NCBI RefSeq assembly: GCF_003121405.1
Contig: NZ_QBUY01000088.1
Location: 1 to 38,997 of the forward strand
Reading direction: 5' to 3'
Origin: Paraburkholderia sp. C35
GTDB taxonomy: Bacteria; Pseudomonadota; Gammaproteobacteria; Burkholderiales; Burkholderiaceae
Length of the DNA: 38,997 nucleotides
Part shown: piece after piece, positions 17,581 to 26,175 of the stretch
How the letters are laid out: every line of letters begins with the position of its first letter
Position numbering within the stretch: position 1 is the first letter of the stretch
Notes under the pieces: generated by a model
Database searches by the model: none
What the model was told of the DNA's origin: nothing
The model's input: the letters and a program-made list of their open reading frames with translations, nothing else
Translations under genes and position numbers: made by a program

Positions 17581-17611
17581 GAGGGCATCGCAATGGCACT
17601 GCGATGCCCTC
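17581..17611. terminator. Strong 12-bp-arm hairpin downstream of the peptidase pair
   Basis: GAGGGCATCGCA and TGCGATGCCCTC are perfect 12-bp arms around a 7-base loop, about 60 bp past the S10 peptidase stop. A second small hairpin (ATGCT-GGC-AGCAT) abuts it. No T-run follows on the minus strand, so it may end transcription imperfectly or protect the mRNA 3' end. Confidence 0.5.
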
Positions 17612-17672
17612 CCGAAAAGAGTCTGGGCGACGTGAAAAAACGGCGCCATGACTCAAGTCAAAACCCATGCGG

Positions 17673-19337
17673 TCAATGCATCTTCGTGGCCGTGAGCGCC
17701 GGCAAGGCACGTACGCGTCCGAGCGCTTCCGTATTGGTCACCGCCTTTTCGTACATCGCCGAAAGATCGGCCTTCAATGCCGTGCGCGAGCCGCCGTCGA
17801 GATACACCATATGCCCCGACGGATAGAAGCGCGCCGACAGGTTGTCCCTCACCTGCTGGCTGACGAGCGGCATCTGCTGCAGATCGAGCACCGTCTGGTA
17901 GAACGGCGTGACGAAGTCGTAAAAGCCATTCGCCGACAACACCTTCAGATCGACGTTGAGCGCCATCACGGCAGCAAGATCGCCCGCCGTGTACAGAATG
18001 ATGTTGCCCTTGCTGTCGACGCCCTTCTGTTCGCCCGTCGGATCGATATGGCTGAAGTCCCAGTACTTGAAGGCCTGATCGTTCAGATCGGTGAACGCCG
18101 AGTTCGATGTGAACTTCAACTGCTCGTTCAGATAGACGTTCCACATGGTCGTGTAGACGCCCGTCACGGCCGTCATGGTCGGATCGTTGCCGCCCGAGTT
18201 CGGATCGATCTTGCCCGCGATGCCTGTTTCGATGGCCGTCACGCGCCCGTCGTAAGCGCCGAGCGCGAGTCCTTTCGATTTCAGCAAGGTAGTCAGGAAT
18301 AGCGAATTGCCACGGCTGTCGTACCCGGCAATATCGAGGCTCCACGCCAGCAGCGTGGTCTTGTCGATACCCGTGTATTCGCTGAGCTTTTCGACCACCG
18401 CGCTATCTGTGGTCGGAAACTTGCGCAGCGCGTTCAGGTAATCCGTGCGCGCGAACTGCGCGACCTCTTCGGCAAACTGGCCGAGATCCGTGGGCCGCGG
18501 CGCGACGCCGAGCTTCTTGTGATACCACGCGTCAGCGGCCGCCGTGGGCAGCGCGCCGACAGGATTGCCCGACTGCGTGTAGTCGAGAATCGACGATTGC
18601 AGCGTGATGCCGTTCAGATCGACGCCGTCTTCGTGCAGCTTGTACGCGAGCACGCAACTGCGCGCTGTGCCGTACGACTCGCCGAACAGGAACTTCGGCG
18701 AATTCCAGCGGTTGTTCTTCGTCAGATAGCGCTTGATGAACTGCTTGATCGAGTCCGCGTCCTGATCGACACCCCAGAAATCGCGGTTCTTGCGCGGCGC
18801 GACGGCAGCTGAATAGCCCGTGCCGACCGGGTTGATGAAGATGAGATCGCTTTTGTCGAGCAGGCTGTCCGGGTTGTCTTCCATCTGATACGGCGCGGGC
18901 GGCGTGAAGCCCGGCATCGACGTCTTGATGCGGCGCGGCGCGAACGATCCCAGCAGCACGAATACCGACGACGAACCCGGCCCGCCGGTATAGAAGAACG
19001 TCACGGGACGCGTCTCTTCCTTCTGGGCGTCCTGCGTGAACGCGACGTAGAACATCTTCGCGCTCGGCAGCGAGCTGGACGGGTCGACCGTCACCAGATG
19101 GCCGGCCGTTGCCGTGTAGTTGATCTTCTTGCCGCCGATCGTGATGGAATGCTTTGTGATGGCGGCATTCTCGCTGCTGTCGGTGACAGAGTCATCGGGC
19201 CCGTTGCCGTAGGCGACGGGATCGAAGAACGGCTGGTCGCCGGCCTTGTGCGGCACGCTCGCAGCCGATGCTTCCGGCTTGGCGTGTGAGTTGTGAGGCG
19301 ACTGCGTGCTGCCGGAAGCTGATTCTGTATTCGTCAT
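17673..19337 (-). CDS. S10-family serine carboxypeptidase-like protein
   Basis: A 554-residue peptidase S10 protein; the family removes C-terminal residues, usually at acid pH. The oxyanion region TGGPGSSS is at 118-125, the nucleophile S221 in GESYGTARS, D474 in NGFYDFVTP and H509 in PSGHMVYLD, so the triad looks intact. The first 35 residues are Ser/Ala/Pro-rich with no hydrophobic core, so no Sec signal peptide is evident. The ATG at 19337 has GGAGCGATC just upstream. It follows the S53 peptidase gene by 96 bp on the same strand, suggesting co-transcription. Confidence 0.9.
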   Translation of the reverse strand: MTNTESASGSTQSPHNSHAKPEASAASVPHKAGDQPFFDPVAYGNGPDDSVTDSSENAAITKHSITIGGKKINYTATAGHLVTVDPSSSLPSAKMFYVAFTQDAQKEETRPVTFFYTGGPGSSSVFVLLGSFAPRRIKTSMPGFTPPAPYQMEDNPDSLLDKSDLIFINPVGTGYSAAVAPRKNRDFWGVDQDADSIKQFIKRYLTKNNRWNSPKFLFGESYGTARSCVLAYKLHEDGVDLNGITLQSSILDYTQSGNPVGALPTAAADAWYHKKLGVAPRPTDLGQFAEEVAQFARTDYLNALRKFPTTDSAVVEKLSEYTGIDKTTLLAWSLDIAGYDSRGNSLFLTTLLKSKGLALGAYDGRVTAIETGIAGKIDPNSGGNDPTMTAVTGVYTTMWNVYLNEQLKFTSNSAFTDLNDQAFKYWDFSHIDPTGEQKGVDSKGNIILYTAGDLAAVMALNVDLKVLSANGFYDFVTPFYQTVLDLQQMPLVSQQVRDNLSARFYPSGHMVYLDGGSRTALKADLSAMYEKAVTNTEALGRVRALPALTATKMH

Positions 19338-19433
19338 GATCGCTCCATCGATTGCCTGTACGTGTTGCCCACTATTGCGATGCGCCCATTGCCGCCAGAA
19401 GCGCCTCCGGACCACGAACGCCCGCTCTTCAGA

Positions 19434-20993
19434 CTATAAAGCCGCCGCCACCTTCACACCATTGGGACTGCCCAATCCCGTGCAGGCGTCCCACCCCGTG
19501 GTCGCGGTGTAACTGCCGTTGTTGCCCTGCGTGATGTCGTTGCACGCACCCGCCGCCTTGTACAGCTTCGGATTGACGAAGCCGACGGGCGAGCCTTTCG
19601 CGCCGTTGATGCGCGCGATCAGCGCGGCCCACAGCGGCGCGACGGCGCTGGTGCCGCCAACCACCGTGTTGCTGCCGTCGACGATCACGTCGTAGCCGGT
19701 CACCGGCGAGGCGTCGCCCGCCACGTCCGGCACGCCGCGCCCTGTCAGCGCCTGCTTGCCTTGCGTTCCCGAGGCCGACAGGCCTTGCTGCCAGGTCGGC
19801 ACGGGGAACGTGCCGCTCACGCCGCCGCCCGTTGCGCCGCCATTCGCGCCGTCGTTCCACACCACTTCATGCGACACGGTTTGCCCGGAACCCTGCAGCC
19901 GGGTGCCGCCGCACGCGAGCACGTACGGGCTGGACGCCGGAAAGTCGACGTGATTGCTGCCGTCGCTCACGCCGTCGCTCGAACCGCTGTCGCCCGATGC
20001 CGCGCAGACCGTCACGCCGACGGCGGCAGCCGATTGCAGGACGTCGTTGAACGCGTTCATGGACTGCGCGGTCCACACGCTTTCAGGCGCACCCCAGCTG
20101 ATCGAAATCACCGACGGCTTGTGGGTCTTGTCGTGCACCGCCTGGCTGACGGCGTCGATAAAGCCGGCATCGCTATTGGTGGTGAAGTAGACCGCGATGG
20201 TGGCGGCCGGCGCAATCGCGCCAGCGATCTCGATATCGAGCGTGACTTCGCCGTCTGGTCCGTTCGCGTCGCCGGTCGGCTTGTTGCCGCCCTGATCGAC
20301 ACCGACGGCGACCACCTTCGGCTTGCCCACGCCGAGGCTCGAGAAATATTTGTCGAGATCCGCCGCGTTGTAGCCGCCGCCCAGTTCGATGATGCCGATG
20401 CACTGGCCGCTGCCGTCGCCCTGCGGGAAGTGATACAGCGATGCGAGCTGCAACGGAGTAAACGACGACGCCTGCCGCGCCTGCGCCGGCTCGAACGGCG
20501 GACGGATGCGGAAATGCGGACGCGCCTGCGGGCGGTCGTCGAGGCCGAGCACGGCCTTTACGACGCCGTGGAGATCGTCGGGCACGCTGATCGTGCCCGT
20601 GCGGCCACGGAACTGGCCCATCGAGTGATGCTCGTAATTGTGGAGCTGCACGTCGAACGCCTGCTGGAACTGGTCGATCCGGCCACTCAGCGTGACGGTG
20701 CGCGACGACGCGTCTTCGCGCACCACCGACAACCCATGCTGCGCGGCGAACGCCTTCAGCTTTGCAATATCTTCCGCCGCGGCGCCGAAGCGCTGCTCGA
20801 GTTGTTCGCGCGTAAGCGGCTTTGCATCTGCCGCGCCCGATTCGATTTTCTTCATCAGCTGCGCGAACTGCTGTTCGTCCTTGCGGCGCAGCACGACAAC
20901 GACCTGAATCGTTTCAGACGGGTCGCACTGCGCAATCACCTTCGAACCGGGTGCGAGCGTGCGCTCGCTGCCGGGCAATGGATGCTTCGTCAT
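19434..20993 (-). CDS. S53-family (kumamolisin-like) acid serine peptidase
   Basis: A 519-residue sedolisin-family peptidase with an N-terminal pro-domain (about 1-170) and catalytic domain. The Ser-Glu-Asp set is readable: E249 and D253 in GEVTLDIE, D335 in SGDSG, and S449 in GGTSAVAPLWAALI. The C-terminal calcium site has D502 and TGLGSPNG. Such enzymes are autoactivated at low pH and degrade proteins outside the cell. No Sec signal is seen. The start ATG at 20993 has AGGGGGA upstream; the frame runs on to 21176 but the extra part is Arg-rich and unlike the family. Confidence 0.92.
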   Translation of the reverse strand: MTKHPLPGSERTLAPGSKVIAQCDPSETIQVVVVLRRKDEQQFAQLMKKIESGAADAKPLTREQLEQRFGAAAEDIAKLKAFAAQHGLSVVREDASSRTVTLSGRIDQFQQAFDVQLHNYEHHSMGQFRGRTGTISVPDDLHGVVKAVLGLDDRPQARPHFRIRPPFEPAQARQASSFTPLQLASLYHFPQGDGSGQCIGIIELGGGYNAADLDKYFSSLGVGKPKVVAVGVDQGGNKPTGDANGPDGEVTLDIEIAGAIAPAATIAVYFTTNSDAGFIDAVSQAVHDKTHKPSVISISWGAPESVWTAQSMNAFNDVLQSAAAVGVTVCAASGDSGSSDGVSDGSNHVDFPASSPYVLACGGTRLQGSGQTVSHEVVWNDGANGGATGGGVSGTFPVPTWQQGLSASGTQGKQALTGRGVPDVAGDASPVTGYDVIVDGSNTVVGGTSAVAPLWAALIARINGAKGSPVGFVNPKLYKAAGACNDITQGNNGSYTATTGWDACTGLGSPNGVKVAAAL

Positions 20994-21309
20994 GGTTGCG
21001 AATCCCCCTGTGTTGACTGGAGTGCACTTGCTCGATCTGATGCAACGGACAGGCGCCCGGGAGCGCCGTCGCGCCCGCTCGCCTCGCCCGTCACAAACGC
21101 GCGACGAATGAGCGTTACGAGGTAGCGACATCCGTCCGACCAATCGATTCAAACACAGTTCCAGCACATCCGACACCTGGCCGATCGGCTAGCTTCCGGC
21201 CCACGTCAAATCGGCGATACGATGCTCCAGCAGCTTTTACGCTGTTGCGTTACGCTATGCGACCGCGTGCCAGAGAGCACGCGAGATCCCAAGAATTCGA
21301 GGACTTTCC
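20994..21309. other. Divergent intergenic region, S53 peptidase / DUF1993
   Basis: About 316 bp hold divergent starts and no supported gene. Two direct copies of TTACGCT lie at 21237-21243 and 21250-21256, 13 bases apart, near where a promoter for the DUF1993 gene would fall. No strong terminator or operator is evident. Confidence 0.35.
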
Positions 21310-21819
21310 ATGACCATCTCGATGTATCAGGCATCCATCCCCGTGCTGATCCGCGGCCTCACGAACCTGCAGGTCATTCTCGGCAAGGCTCAGGCGCACG
21401 CGGCGGCAAAACAGATCGATCCGTCGGTACTCACGGGCGCGCGCCTCTTTCCGGACATGCATCCGCTGGCTCGCCAGGTGCACATCGCAACGGATACGGC
21501 AAAAGGTTGTGCCGCGCGGCTGGCCGGCGTCGAAGCACCGAAATTCGACGACGTCGAATTCACGTTCGACGAACTGCATGCGCGCATTCAGAAAACGATC
21601 GATTATCTGAAGGAGTTCAACGCCGCCCAGATCGACGGCTCGGAAGAGCGTGCGGTCACGCTGAAGATGCGCAGCGGCCCGGTAGAGTTCACCGGCCAGT
21701 CGTACCTGCTCGGCTTCGCCATGCCGAACTTCTACTTCCACGTCACGACGGCGTACGACATCCTGCGCCATAACGGCGTGGAACTCGGCAAGCTCGACTT
21801 CCTCGGCAAGCCGAACTAA
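21310..21819 (+). CDS. DUF1993-family protein
   Basis: A 169-residue cytoplasmic protein starting MTISMYQASIPVLIRGLTNL, the typical opening of DUF1993, a family predicted to be helical and DinB-like. MHPLARQVHIATDTAKG and FYFHVTTAYDILRHNGVELG carry conserved histidines that might bind a metal. The function is unknown. It is a monocistronic gene, divergent from the S53 peptidase. Confidence 0.88.
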   Translation: MTISMYQASIPVLIRGLTNLQVILGKAQAHAAAKQIDPSVLTGARLFPDMHPLARQVHIATDTAKGCAARLAGVEAPKFDDVEFTFDELHARIQKTIDYLKEFNAAQIDGSEERAVTLKMRSGPVEFTGQSYLLGFAMPNFYFHVTTAYDILRHNGVELGKLDFLGKPN

Positions 21820-21927
21820 GCCAGTCGGAATTCAGGCAAGACATGACGCGAACCGGCTGCGGCTGGTTCGCGGTTTGCGGTTCGGGGTTTGCAGTAAAAG
21901 GCTGTCGCCAACACAGTTCGAGCGGAA

Positions 21928-22248
21928 TCAGATACGCGGCTGGAACGCAATCACGCCCATGCCCGCCAACGTCAGCGCGACGCCCGCGAGATCCCACGCA
22001 CTCGGACGCACGTGGTCGACACACCAGAGCCACAGGATCGCCACTGCCACATAAACGCCGCCATAAGCCGCGTAGACGCGCCCCGCCGCCGTGCCATGAA
22101 GCGTCAGCAGCCACGCGAACAGCGCGAGACTGAGCGCGCCCGGCAGCAACAACCATGCAGAGCCGCCTTCCTTGAGCCAGCGCCACGGCAGATAGCAGCC
22201 GACAATCTCGGCGATGGCGGTCACAACGTAAAGCAACAAGGTCTTCAT
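21928..22248 (-). CDS. YnfA/UPF0060-family small membrane protein
   Basis: A 106-residue, four-span inner-membrane protein of the UPF0060/YnfA family, related in size and fold to small multidrug transporters. TAIAEIVGCYLPWRWLKEG and RVYAAYGGVYVAVAILWLW are the family signatures. The ATG at 22248 (MKTLLLYVV) is chosen over the longer frame to 22377, whose extension is hydrophilic. An efflux role is inferred only. Confidence 0.9.
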   Translation of the reverse strand: MKTLLLYVVTAIAEIVGCYLPWRWLKEGGSAWLLLPGALSLALFAWLLTLHGTAAGRVYAAYGGVYVAVAILWLWCVDHVRPSAWDLAGVALTLAGMGVIAFQPRI

Positions 22249-22401
22249 CGGTAAGGGTCGAAGTGATCGGTCGAGGCGTGCTGCACGGGGTTTAGCCGCG
22301 CAGTCTATCGCTTTTATTAACACAATCACTTGGCCCGACGCCGCCGCGCCGTGCGACAGTCCGCTTTCACCTTCCATTCAACCGATTCCGAGCACGCCAG
22401 C

Positions 22402-22575
22402 ATGAGTGTCAAATCGCCCTGTATCGACGTCTGCAAGTTCGACAGCAAGACCGGCTATTGCGTTGGCTGCCTGCGCACGAAGGAAGAATGCAAAGGCTGG
22501 AAGAAGATGAAGGACAAGCATCGCCGCAAGGTCATCGACCAGAAAGCGGAACGCGTGGCGCTGATCCGTAAATAG
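22402..22575 (+). CDS. DUF1289-family small Cys-rich protein
   Basis: A 57-residue protein with four cysteines in the order CIDVCKF and CVGCLRTKEEC, the DUF1289 signature, followed by a Lys/Arg-rich tail. It probably binds a metal ion or Fe-S cluster; the role is not known. The chosen ATG (22402) opens MSVKSPCIDVC, the usual N-terminus. It is divergent from ynfA and convergent with the LysE-type exporter 24 bp away. Confidence 0.88.
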   Translation: MSVKSPCIDVCKFDSKTGYCVGCLRTKEECKGWKKMKDKHRRKVIDQKAERVALIRK

Positions 22576-22599
22576 GTCGGCGCCACCCGCCGACGCGCG

Positions 22600-23229
22600 T
22601 CAATCGAGCGAAAGACGCAGCGCGAAGCCGATCAACGCGGCCGAAAACGTCCAGCGCTGCACAGACTGCGCGAGCGGATGAGCGCGCACCCAACCCGCAA
22701 TCCGCGCGGCGCCGATCGCGTAGATCGCATCGAAGCACGCGCCGAGCGCAACCAGCACGACACCCAGTTCGACCATCTGCCACGCCACGGGCCCCGCCTC
22801 CGGACGCACGAACTGCGGCAACAGCACCGAACAGAACAGCAACGCCTTCGGGTTCAGCAGATTCGTGAACAGGCCTTTGACGAACGCTGTCCGCAATGCG
22901 CCGTCATCGGCGGTTTGCGCGCCGGTCGACGGAATGGCGAACATCGGCGAACGGAAAATCTGCACGGCCACCCACGCGAGATAACTCGCGCCGCCGTAGC
23001 GCACCACTTCGTAGAGCCACGGCGCATTGCGCAGCAGCGCGGCGACGCCGCAGGCGGACAACGTCACATGCCTCGCGCGCGACAGACCCCGCCCGACGGC
23101 CGCTGCAAAACCGTTGCGCGCGCCGCGCCCGATACTCGTCTGCAGCACCAGCGCCATGTCCGGGCCAGGCAGCGCAAACACCACGACGAGCGCCGTGACA
23201 TACATGATCAGAAGATGAGCGGAAATCAT
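22600..23229 (-). CDS. LysE/RhtB-family amino acid exporter
   Basis: A 209-residue, six-span inner-membrane protein. The family motif is clear at the start (FALPGPDMALV) with QTSIGRGARNGFAAAVGR following. Members export amino acids or related compounds. The ATG at 23229 has GAGGT six bases upstream. It is divergent from an Lrp/AsnC regulator gene, the classical arrangement in which the regulator senses the exported amino acid. Confidence 0.92.
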   Translation of the reverse strand: MISAHLLIMYVTALVVVFALPGPDMALVLQTSIGRGARNGFAAAVGRGLSRARHVTLSACGVAALLRNAPWLYEVVRYGGASYLAWVAVQIFRSPMFAIPSTGAQTADDGALRTAFVKGLFTNLLNPKALLFCSVLLPQFVRPEAGPVAWQMVELGVVLVALGACFDAIYAIGAARIAGWVRAHPLAQSVQRWTFSAALIGFALRLSLD

Positions 23230-23363
23230 GGTGAACCTCACATATCGAGGCACTCATGATGCACTCGGGATACGAGCGAATGCTGGCGATTTTCGACTTC
23301 AACGATACGCGTGCTGGCGGATTGCACTACAATTTCTACAAACTCAGATGCTTTCCCCTCACC

Positions 23364-23828
23364 ATGAATGATCTCGATAAAACCGACCGTGCGATCCTTG
23401 CTGCGCTTCAATCGGATGGACGCATGTCCAACGCCAAACTCGCCGACACCGTCGGTCTGAGCGAAACGCCCTGCGCGCGGCGGCTGAAGCGGCTCGAAAA
23501 CGACGGCTATATCGACCGGTATCGCGCGATGCTGTCGCGCTCGGCGCTCGGATTCGGCGTGGTCGCATTCGTCTACGTCCGCTTCGCGGTGCACGACCGC
23601 CCGACTGCGACGCGCTTCGAGCGCGAAGTGCTGGCGATTCCGCGCATCCTGTCGTGCCACAACGTCTCGGGCAGCGCCGACTATGTGCTGCAAGTCGTCG
23701 CGCGCGATCTCGACGATTACGGCACCTTCATGCGCGACGAGCTGCGCAGCTTGCCGGGCGTGACATCGGTGGAATCGTCGCTGTCGCTGCGCGAGGTGAA
23801 GGCGAACGGCGGCCTGCCATTGGCCTGA
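23364..23828 (+). CDS. Lrp/AsnC-family transcriptional regulator
   Basis: A 154-residue regulator from the ATG at 23364 (MNDLDKTDRAILAALQSDGR). The N-terminal helix-turn-helix (SNAKLADTVGLSETPCARRLKRL) occupies about residues 20-45 and is followed by the RAM ligand domain, with SGSADYVLQVVARDLDDY as its core. The longer frame from 23256 adds a poor N-terminus. It is probably the local activator or repressor of the divergent LysE-type exporter. The 134-bp gap between them would hold its binding site. Confidence 0.92.
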   Translation: MNDLDKTDRAILAALQSDGRMSNAKLADTVGLSETPCARRLKRLENDGYIDRYRAMLSRSALGFGVVAFVYVRFAVHDRPTATRFEREVLAIPRILSCHNVSGSADYVLQVVARDLDDYGTFMRDELRSLPGVTSVESSLSLREVKANGGLPLA

Positions 23829-23926
23829 GCGGATCACGACGGCGAAATGGGCGGCGAGTGGTGGTGGAGTCGTGGCATAGTGAGCGCCTCGCCGACATAC
23901 GGCACGACGAAACACGGAGCACTGGC

Positions 23927-24160
23927 ATGGACCACGCAGCGGCGCGAGCCGAAGAATCTCGCGCAATGGAGCGCGTCCTGAACGCAACGAAACAGGTGCA
24001 GACGGCCTTTACCGCGCTGCAGTCGCAATTCCCGCCCGCTGGCAGCGGCAAGCCCTCGCAGATCGCCCTGCAGACCTTCGACGCCGCCTTGCAGGAACTC
24101 GAAGACGCACAAGCCGCCTTTGATACGCTGCTCAACGATCTGCTTGACGGCAATCGTTGA
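23927..24160 (+). CDS. Small hypothetical helical protein
   Basis: A 77-residue protein rich in Ala, Gln and Glu, probably all helical with coiled-coil tendency (VQTAFTALQSQF and ALQELEDAQAAFDTLLNDLL). It has no signal peptide and no cysteines. GGAG lies seven bases before the ATG, supporting this start over the longer frame from 23654, which overlaps the Lrp gene. A hairpin follows the stop. I do not recognise a family. Confidence 0.65.
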   Translation: MDHAAARAEESRAMERVLNATKQVQTAFTALQSQFPPAGSGKPSQIALQTFDAALQELEDAQAAFDTLLNDLLDGNR

Positions 24161-24171
24161 ACGAACTACCC

Positions 24172-24194
24172 GCCGGGCGCTGAAGACGCCCGGC
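24172..24194 (+). terminator. Hairpin after the 77-residue gene
   Basis: GCCGGGCG and CGCCCGGC are perfect 8-bp arms with a 7-base loop, starting 12 bases after the stop codon. No T-run follows, so intrinsic termination is plausible but weak. Confidence 0.45.
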
Positions 24195-24308
24195 ACAATG
24201 CGCGCGCGACGGACGAAGCATGACCTCGGGCGCGCGCCGCGGCGATTCCGGAGGCTTAGCCCAACAGACAGTTAGTTGCAGTTTCGGCTTGCCGGCAATC
24301 ATCACTTA

Positions 24309-24330
24309 GGTGAATGCCCGCAGATTCACC
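24309..24330. promoter_or_regulatory. Inverted repeat upstream of the phosphatase-kinase-SDR-ACAD operon
   Basis: GGTGAAT and ATTCACC are perfect 7-bp arms with an 8-base spacer, 70 bp before the first gene of the operon and within an AT-richer stretch that continues AAATAAACTTCAG. The size suits a dimeric TetR-like repressor; no such gene is in the window. Confidence 0.45.
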
Positions 24331-24399
24331 AAATAAACTTCAGAAATAGTCCACCCGTCGCTAATCTGACTTCACCTCTCGAACGCGGTGAAGCATGCA

Positions 24400-25074
24400 A
24401 TGGCGGAACTCTATCTGGTACGGCACGGCCAGGCGTCGCTGGGCGCCGACGACTATGACCAGTTGTCGGACACAGGCGAACAGCAAGGCATCTGGCTCGG
24501 CGAATACTTCGCGCAGCGCGAGATCACATTCGATCGCGTGATGACGGGCACACTGCGCCGCCACGCGCAGACGGCCGACGCAATCCGGCGCGGCCATCCC
24601 GCGCTACCGGCCGAAACCGAGATCCACGCCGGTCTCGACGAATACGACTTCCACGCGCTATTCCGCGCACTCGACGACAGACACGCCGCACTAGCCGAAC
24701 GTGCAGCCCATAGCCCGCGCGATTTCTTCAAGGCGCTGCGCGAAGTGCTGCAACTGTGGTCGGAAGGCGCGCTCGATGGCCGTGCGCCCGAAACCTGGCA
24801 AGCCTTCCAGCAACGCGTCGCCGATGCGCGCGCCGCCATCCAGCACGGCGGCGGACAGCGCGTGCTGGTCGTCAGCTCGGGCGGTGTCATCGCTGCGCTG
24901 ACGCAGCAGGTCCTGCAAGCGCCCGCTACGACGGCCATCGCGCTGAACATGCAGATCCGCAATAGCAGCGTGAGCCATTTCTTCTTCAATCGCGACACGC
25001 TGAACCTGTCGAGCTTCAACGGCATCGCCCATCTCGACAGCGTGTCTCGCCGCGCGTTTCAGACCTACGGCTAA
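24400..25074 (+). CDS. Histidine phosphatase (phosphoglycerate-mutase family)
   Basis: A 224-residue protein with the phosphohistidine loop LVRHGQAS near residues 6-13 and the second-half signature VLVVSSGGVIAALTQQVL, where the usual second catalytic His position reads Ser. The first gene of a tight operon, it ends 23 bp before the kinase-like gene. The start is either the GTG at 24388 or the ATG at 24400; the ATG gives the usual short N-terminus. The substrate is unknown; the neighbours suggest an acyl-CoA phosphate or housecleaning of the pathway. Confidence 0.85.
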   Translation: MAELYLVRHGQASLGADDYDQLSDTGEQQGIWLGEYFAQREITFDRVMTGTLRRHAQTADAIRRGHPALPAETEIHAGLDEYDFHALFRALDDRHAALAERAAHSPRDFFKALREVLQLWSEGALDGRAPETWQAFQQRVADARAAIQHGGGQRVLVVSSGGVIAALTQQVLQAPATTAIALNMQIRNSSVSHFFFNRDTLNLSSFNGIAHLDSVSRRAFQTYG

Positions 25075-25097
25075 CCGCCTCGAAAGCCCCGGACTCC

Positions 25098-26129
25098 ATG
25101 ACCCTCGATCACCACGACACCTCGCTCGATCTCGACCGGCTCGCGCACTATCTGACGCAACACGTCGCGAATTTTCGCGGTCCGTTGTTGCAGGCGAAGA
25201 AGTTTCCCGGCGGCCAGTCCAATCCGACCTATCTGCTCGATGCGCAGAGCGACCGTTATGTGCTGCGTCGCCAGCCGCCTGGGCAGTTGCTGAAATCGGC
25301 GCATGCCGTCGATCGCGAATTTCGCGTGCTCAGCGCGCTCGCCGATACGCCCGTGCCCGTCGCGCGTGCGTGGCATCTGTGCGAGGACCGCGACGTGATC
25401 GGCAGCATGTTCTATGTGATGAGCTACGAGGAAGGCCGCATCTTCTGGAACCCGGCGCTGCCCGACGTGGACCGCGATGCGCGGCGCGACTACTACGCGT
25501 CGATCGTAAAGACGCTCGCCGCGCTGCACGATGTCGATCCGGAAGCGGTTGGACTCGCTGACTATGGGCGTGCGGGCAACTACTTCGAGCGTCAGATCGG
25601 CGTCTGGACGAAGCAGTATCGCGCCGCCGAAACGCAGCGTATCGACGCGATGGAAGCGTTGATCGAATGGCTGCCTGCGCACTGCCCTGCCGACACAACG
25701 CGTGCGTCGCTGGTGCATGGCGACTTCCGCATCGACAACCTGATCTTCGCGAACGACGCACCACGCGTGCGCGCGATTCTCGACTGGGAACTGTCGACGC
25801 TCGGCAATCCGCTCGCGGATCTCGCGTACTTCTGCATGTGCCTGCGGCTGCCGTCGCAAGGGCATATCACGGGTTTGCGCGGTCAGGACCGTGCTGCCCT
25901 CGGCGTGCCTGAAGAAGAAGCAATCGTGGCTCAGTATTGCGCGCTGCGCGGACTGCCCGCCATCGACAACTGGCCGTTCTATCTGGCGTTCAGCTTTTTC
26001 CGGCTTGCATCGATTGCGCAGGGCGTGAAGGCGCGTGCGATGCAAGGCAATGCATCGAGCGCGGACGCGCACGCGGTTGGCGGCATGGTCGAGCCGCTGG
26101 CGCAGCTTGCGGCTGAACTGATCGCCTGA
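25098..26129 (+). CDS. APH-like phosphotransferase (ACAD10/11 or LvaA type)
   Basis: A 343-residue kinase-fold protein. It has a nucleotide loop PGGQSNPTYLL (37-47), the Brenner motif HGDFRIDN (207-214) with catalytic D209, and the metal-binding DWE (229-231). The same domain is fused to the dehydrogenase in animal ACAD10/ACAD11 and stands alone as LvaA in Pseudomonas. There it phosphorylates the 4-hydroxyl of hydroxyacyl-CoAs. The ACAD partner is two genes downstream, so the same chemistry is inferred here. Cytoplasmic. Confidence 0.85.
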   Translation: MTLDHHDTSLDLDRLAHYLTQHVANFRGPLLQAKKFPGGQSNPTYLLDAQSDRYVLRRQPPGQLLKSAHAVDREFRVLSALADTPVPVARAWHLCEDRDVIGSMFYVMSYEEGRIFWNPALPDVDRDARRDYYASIVKTLAALHDVDPEAVGLADYGRAGNYFERQIGVWTKQYRAAETQRIDAMEALIEWLPAHCPADTTRASLVHGDFRIDNLIFANDAPRVRAILDWELSTLGNPLADLAYFCMCLRLPSQGHITGLRGQDRAALGVPEEEAIVAQYCALRGLPAIDNWPFYLAFSFFRLASIAQGVKARAMQGNASSADAHAVGGMVEPLAQLAAELIA

Positions 26130-26160
26130 AGCATTACGACATTCATCGACAGAAAACATG

Positions 26161-26175
26161 AAGGAGACAACCTTG
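26161..26175 (+). promoter_or_regulatory. Ribosome binding site that picks a TTG start for the SDR
   Basis: AAGGAG at 26161-26166 lies right after an in-frame ATG (26158) and six bases before TTG (26173). The site can only serve the TTG, so the true SDR start is probably TTG. Confidence 0.6.
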
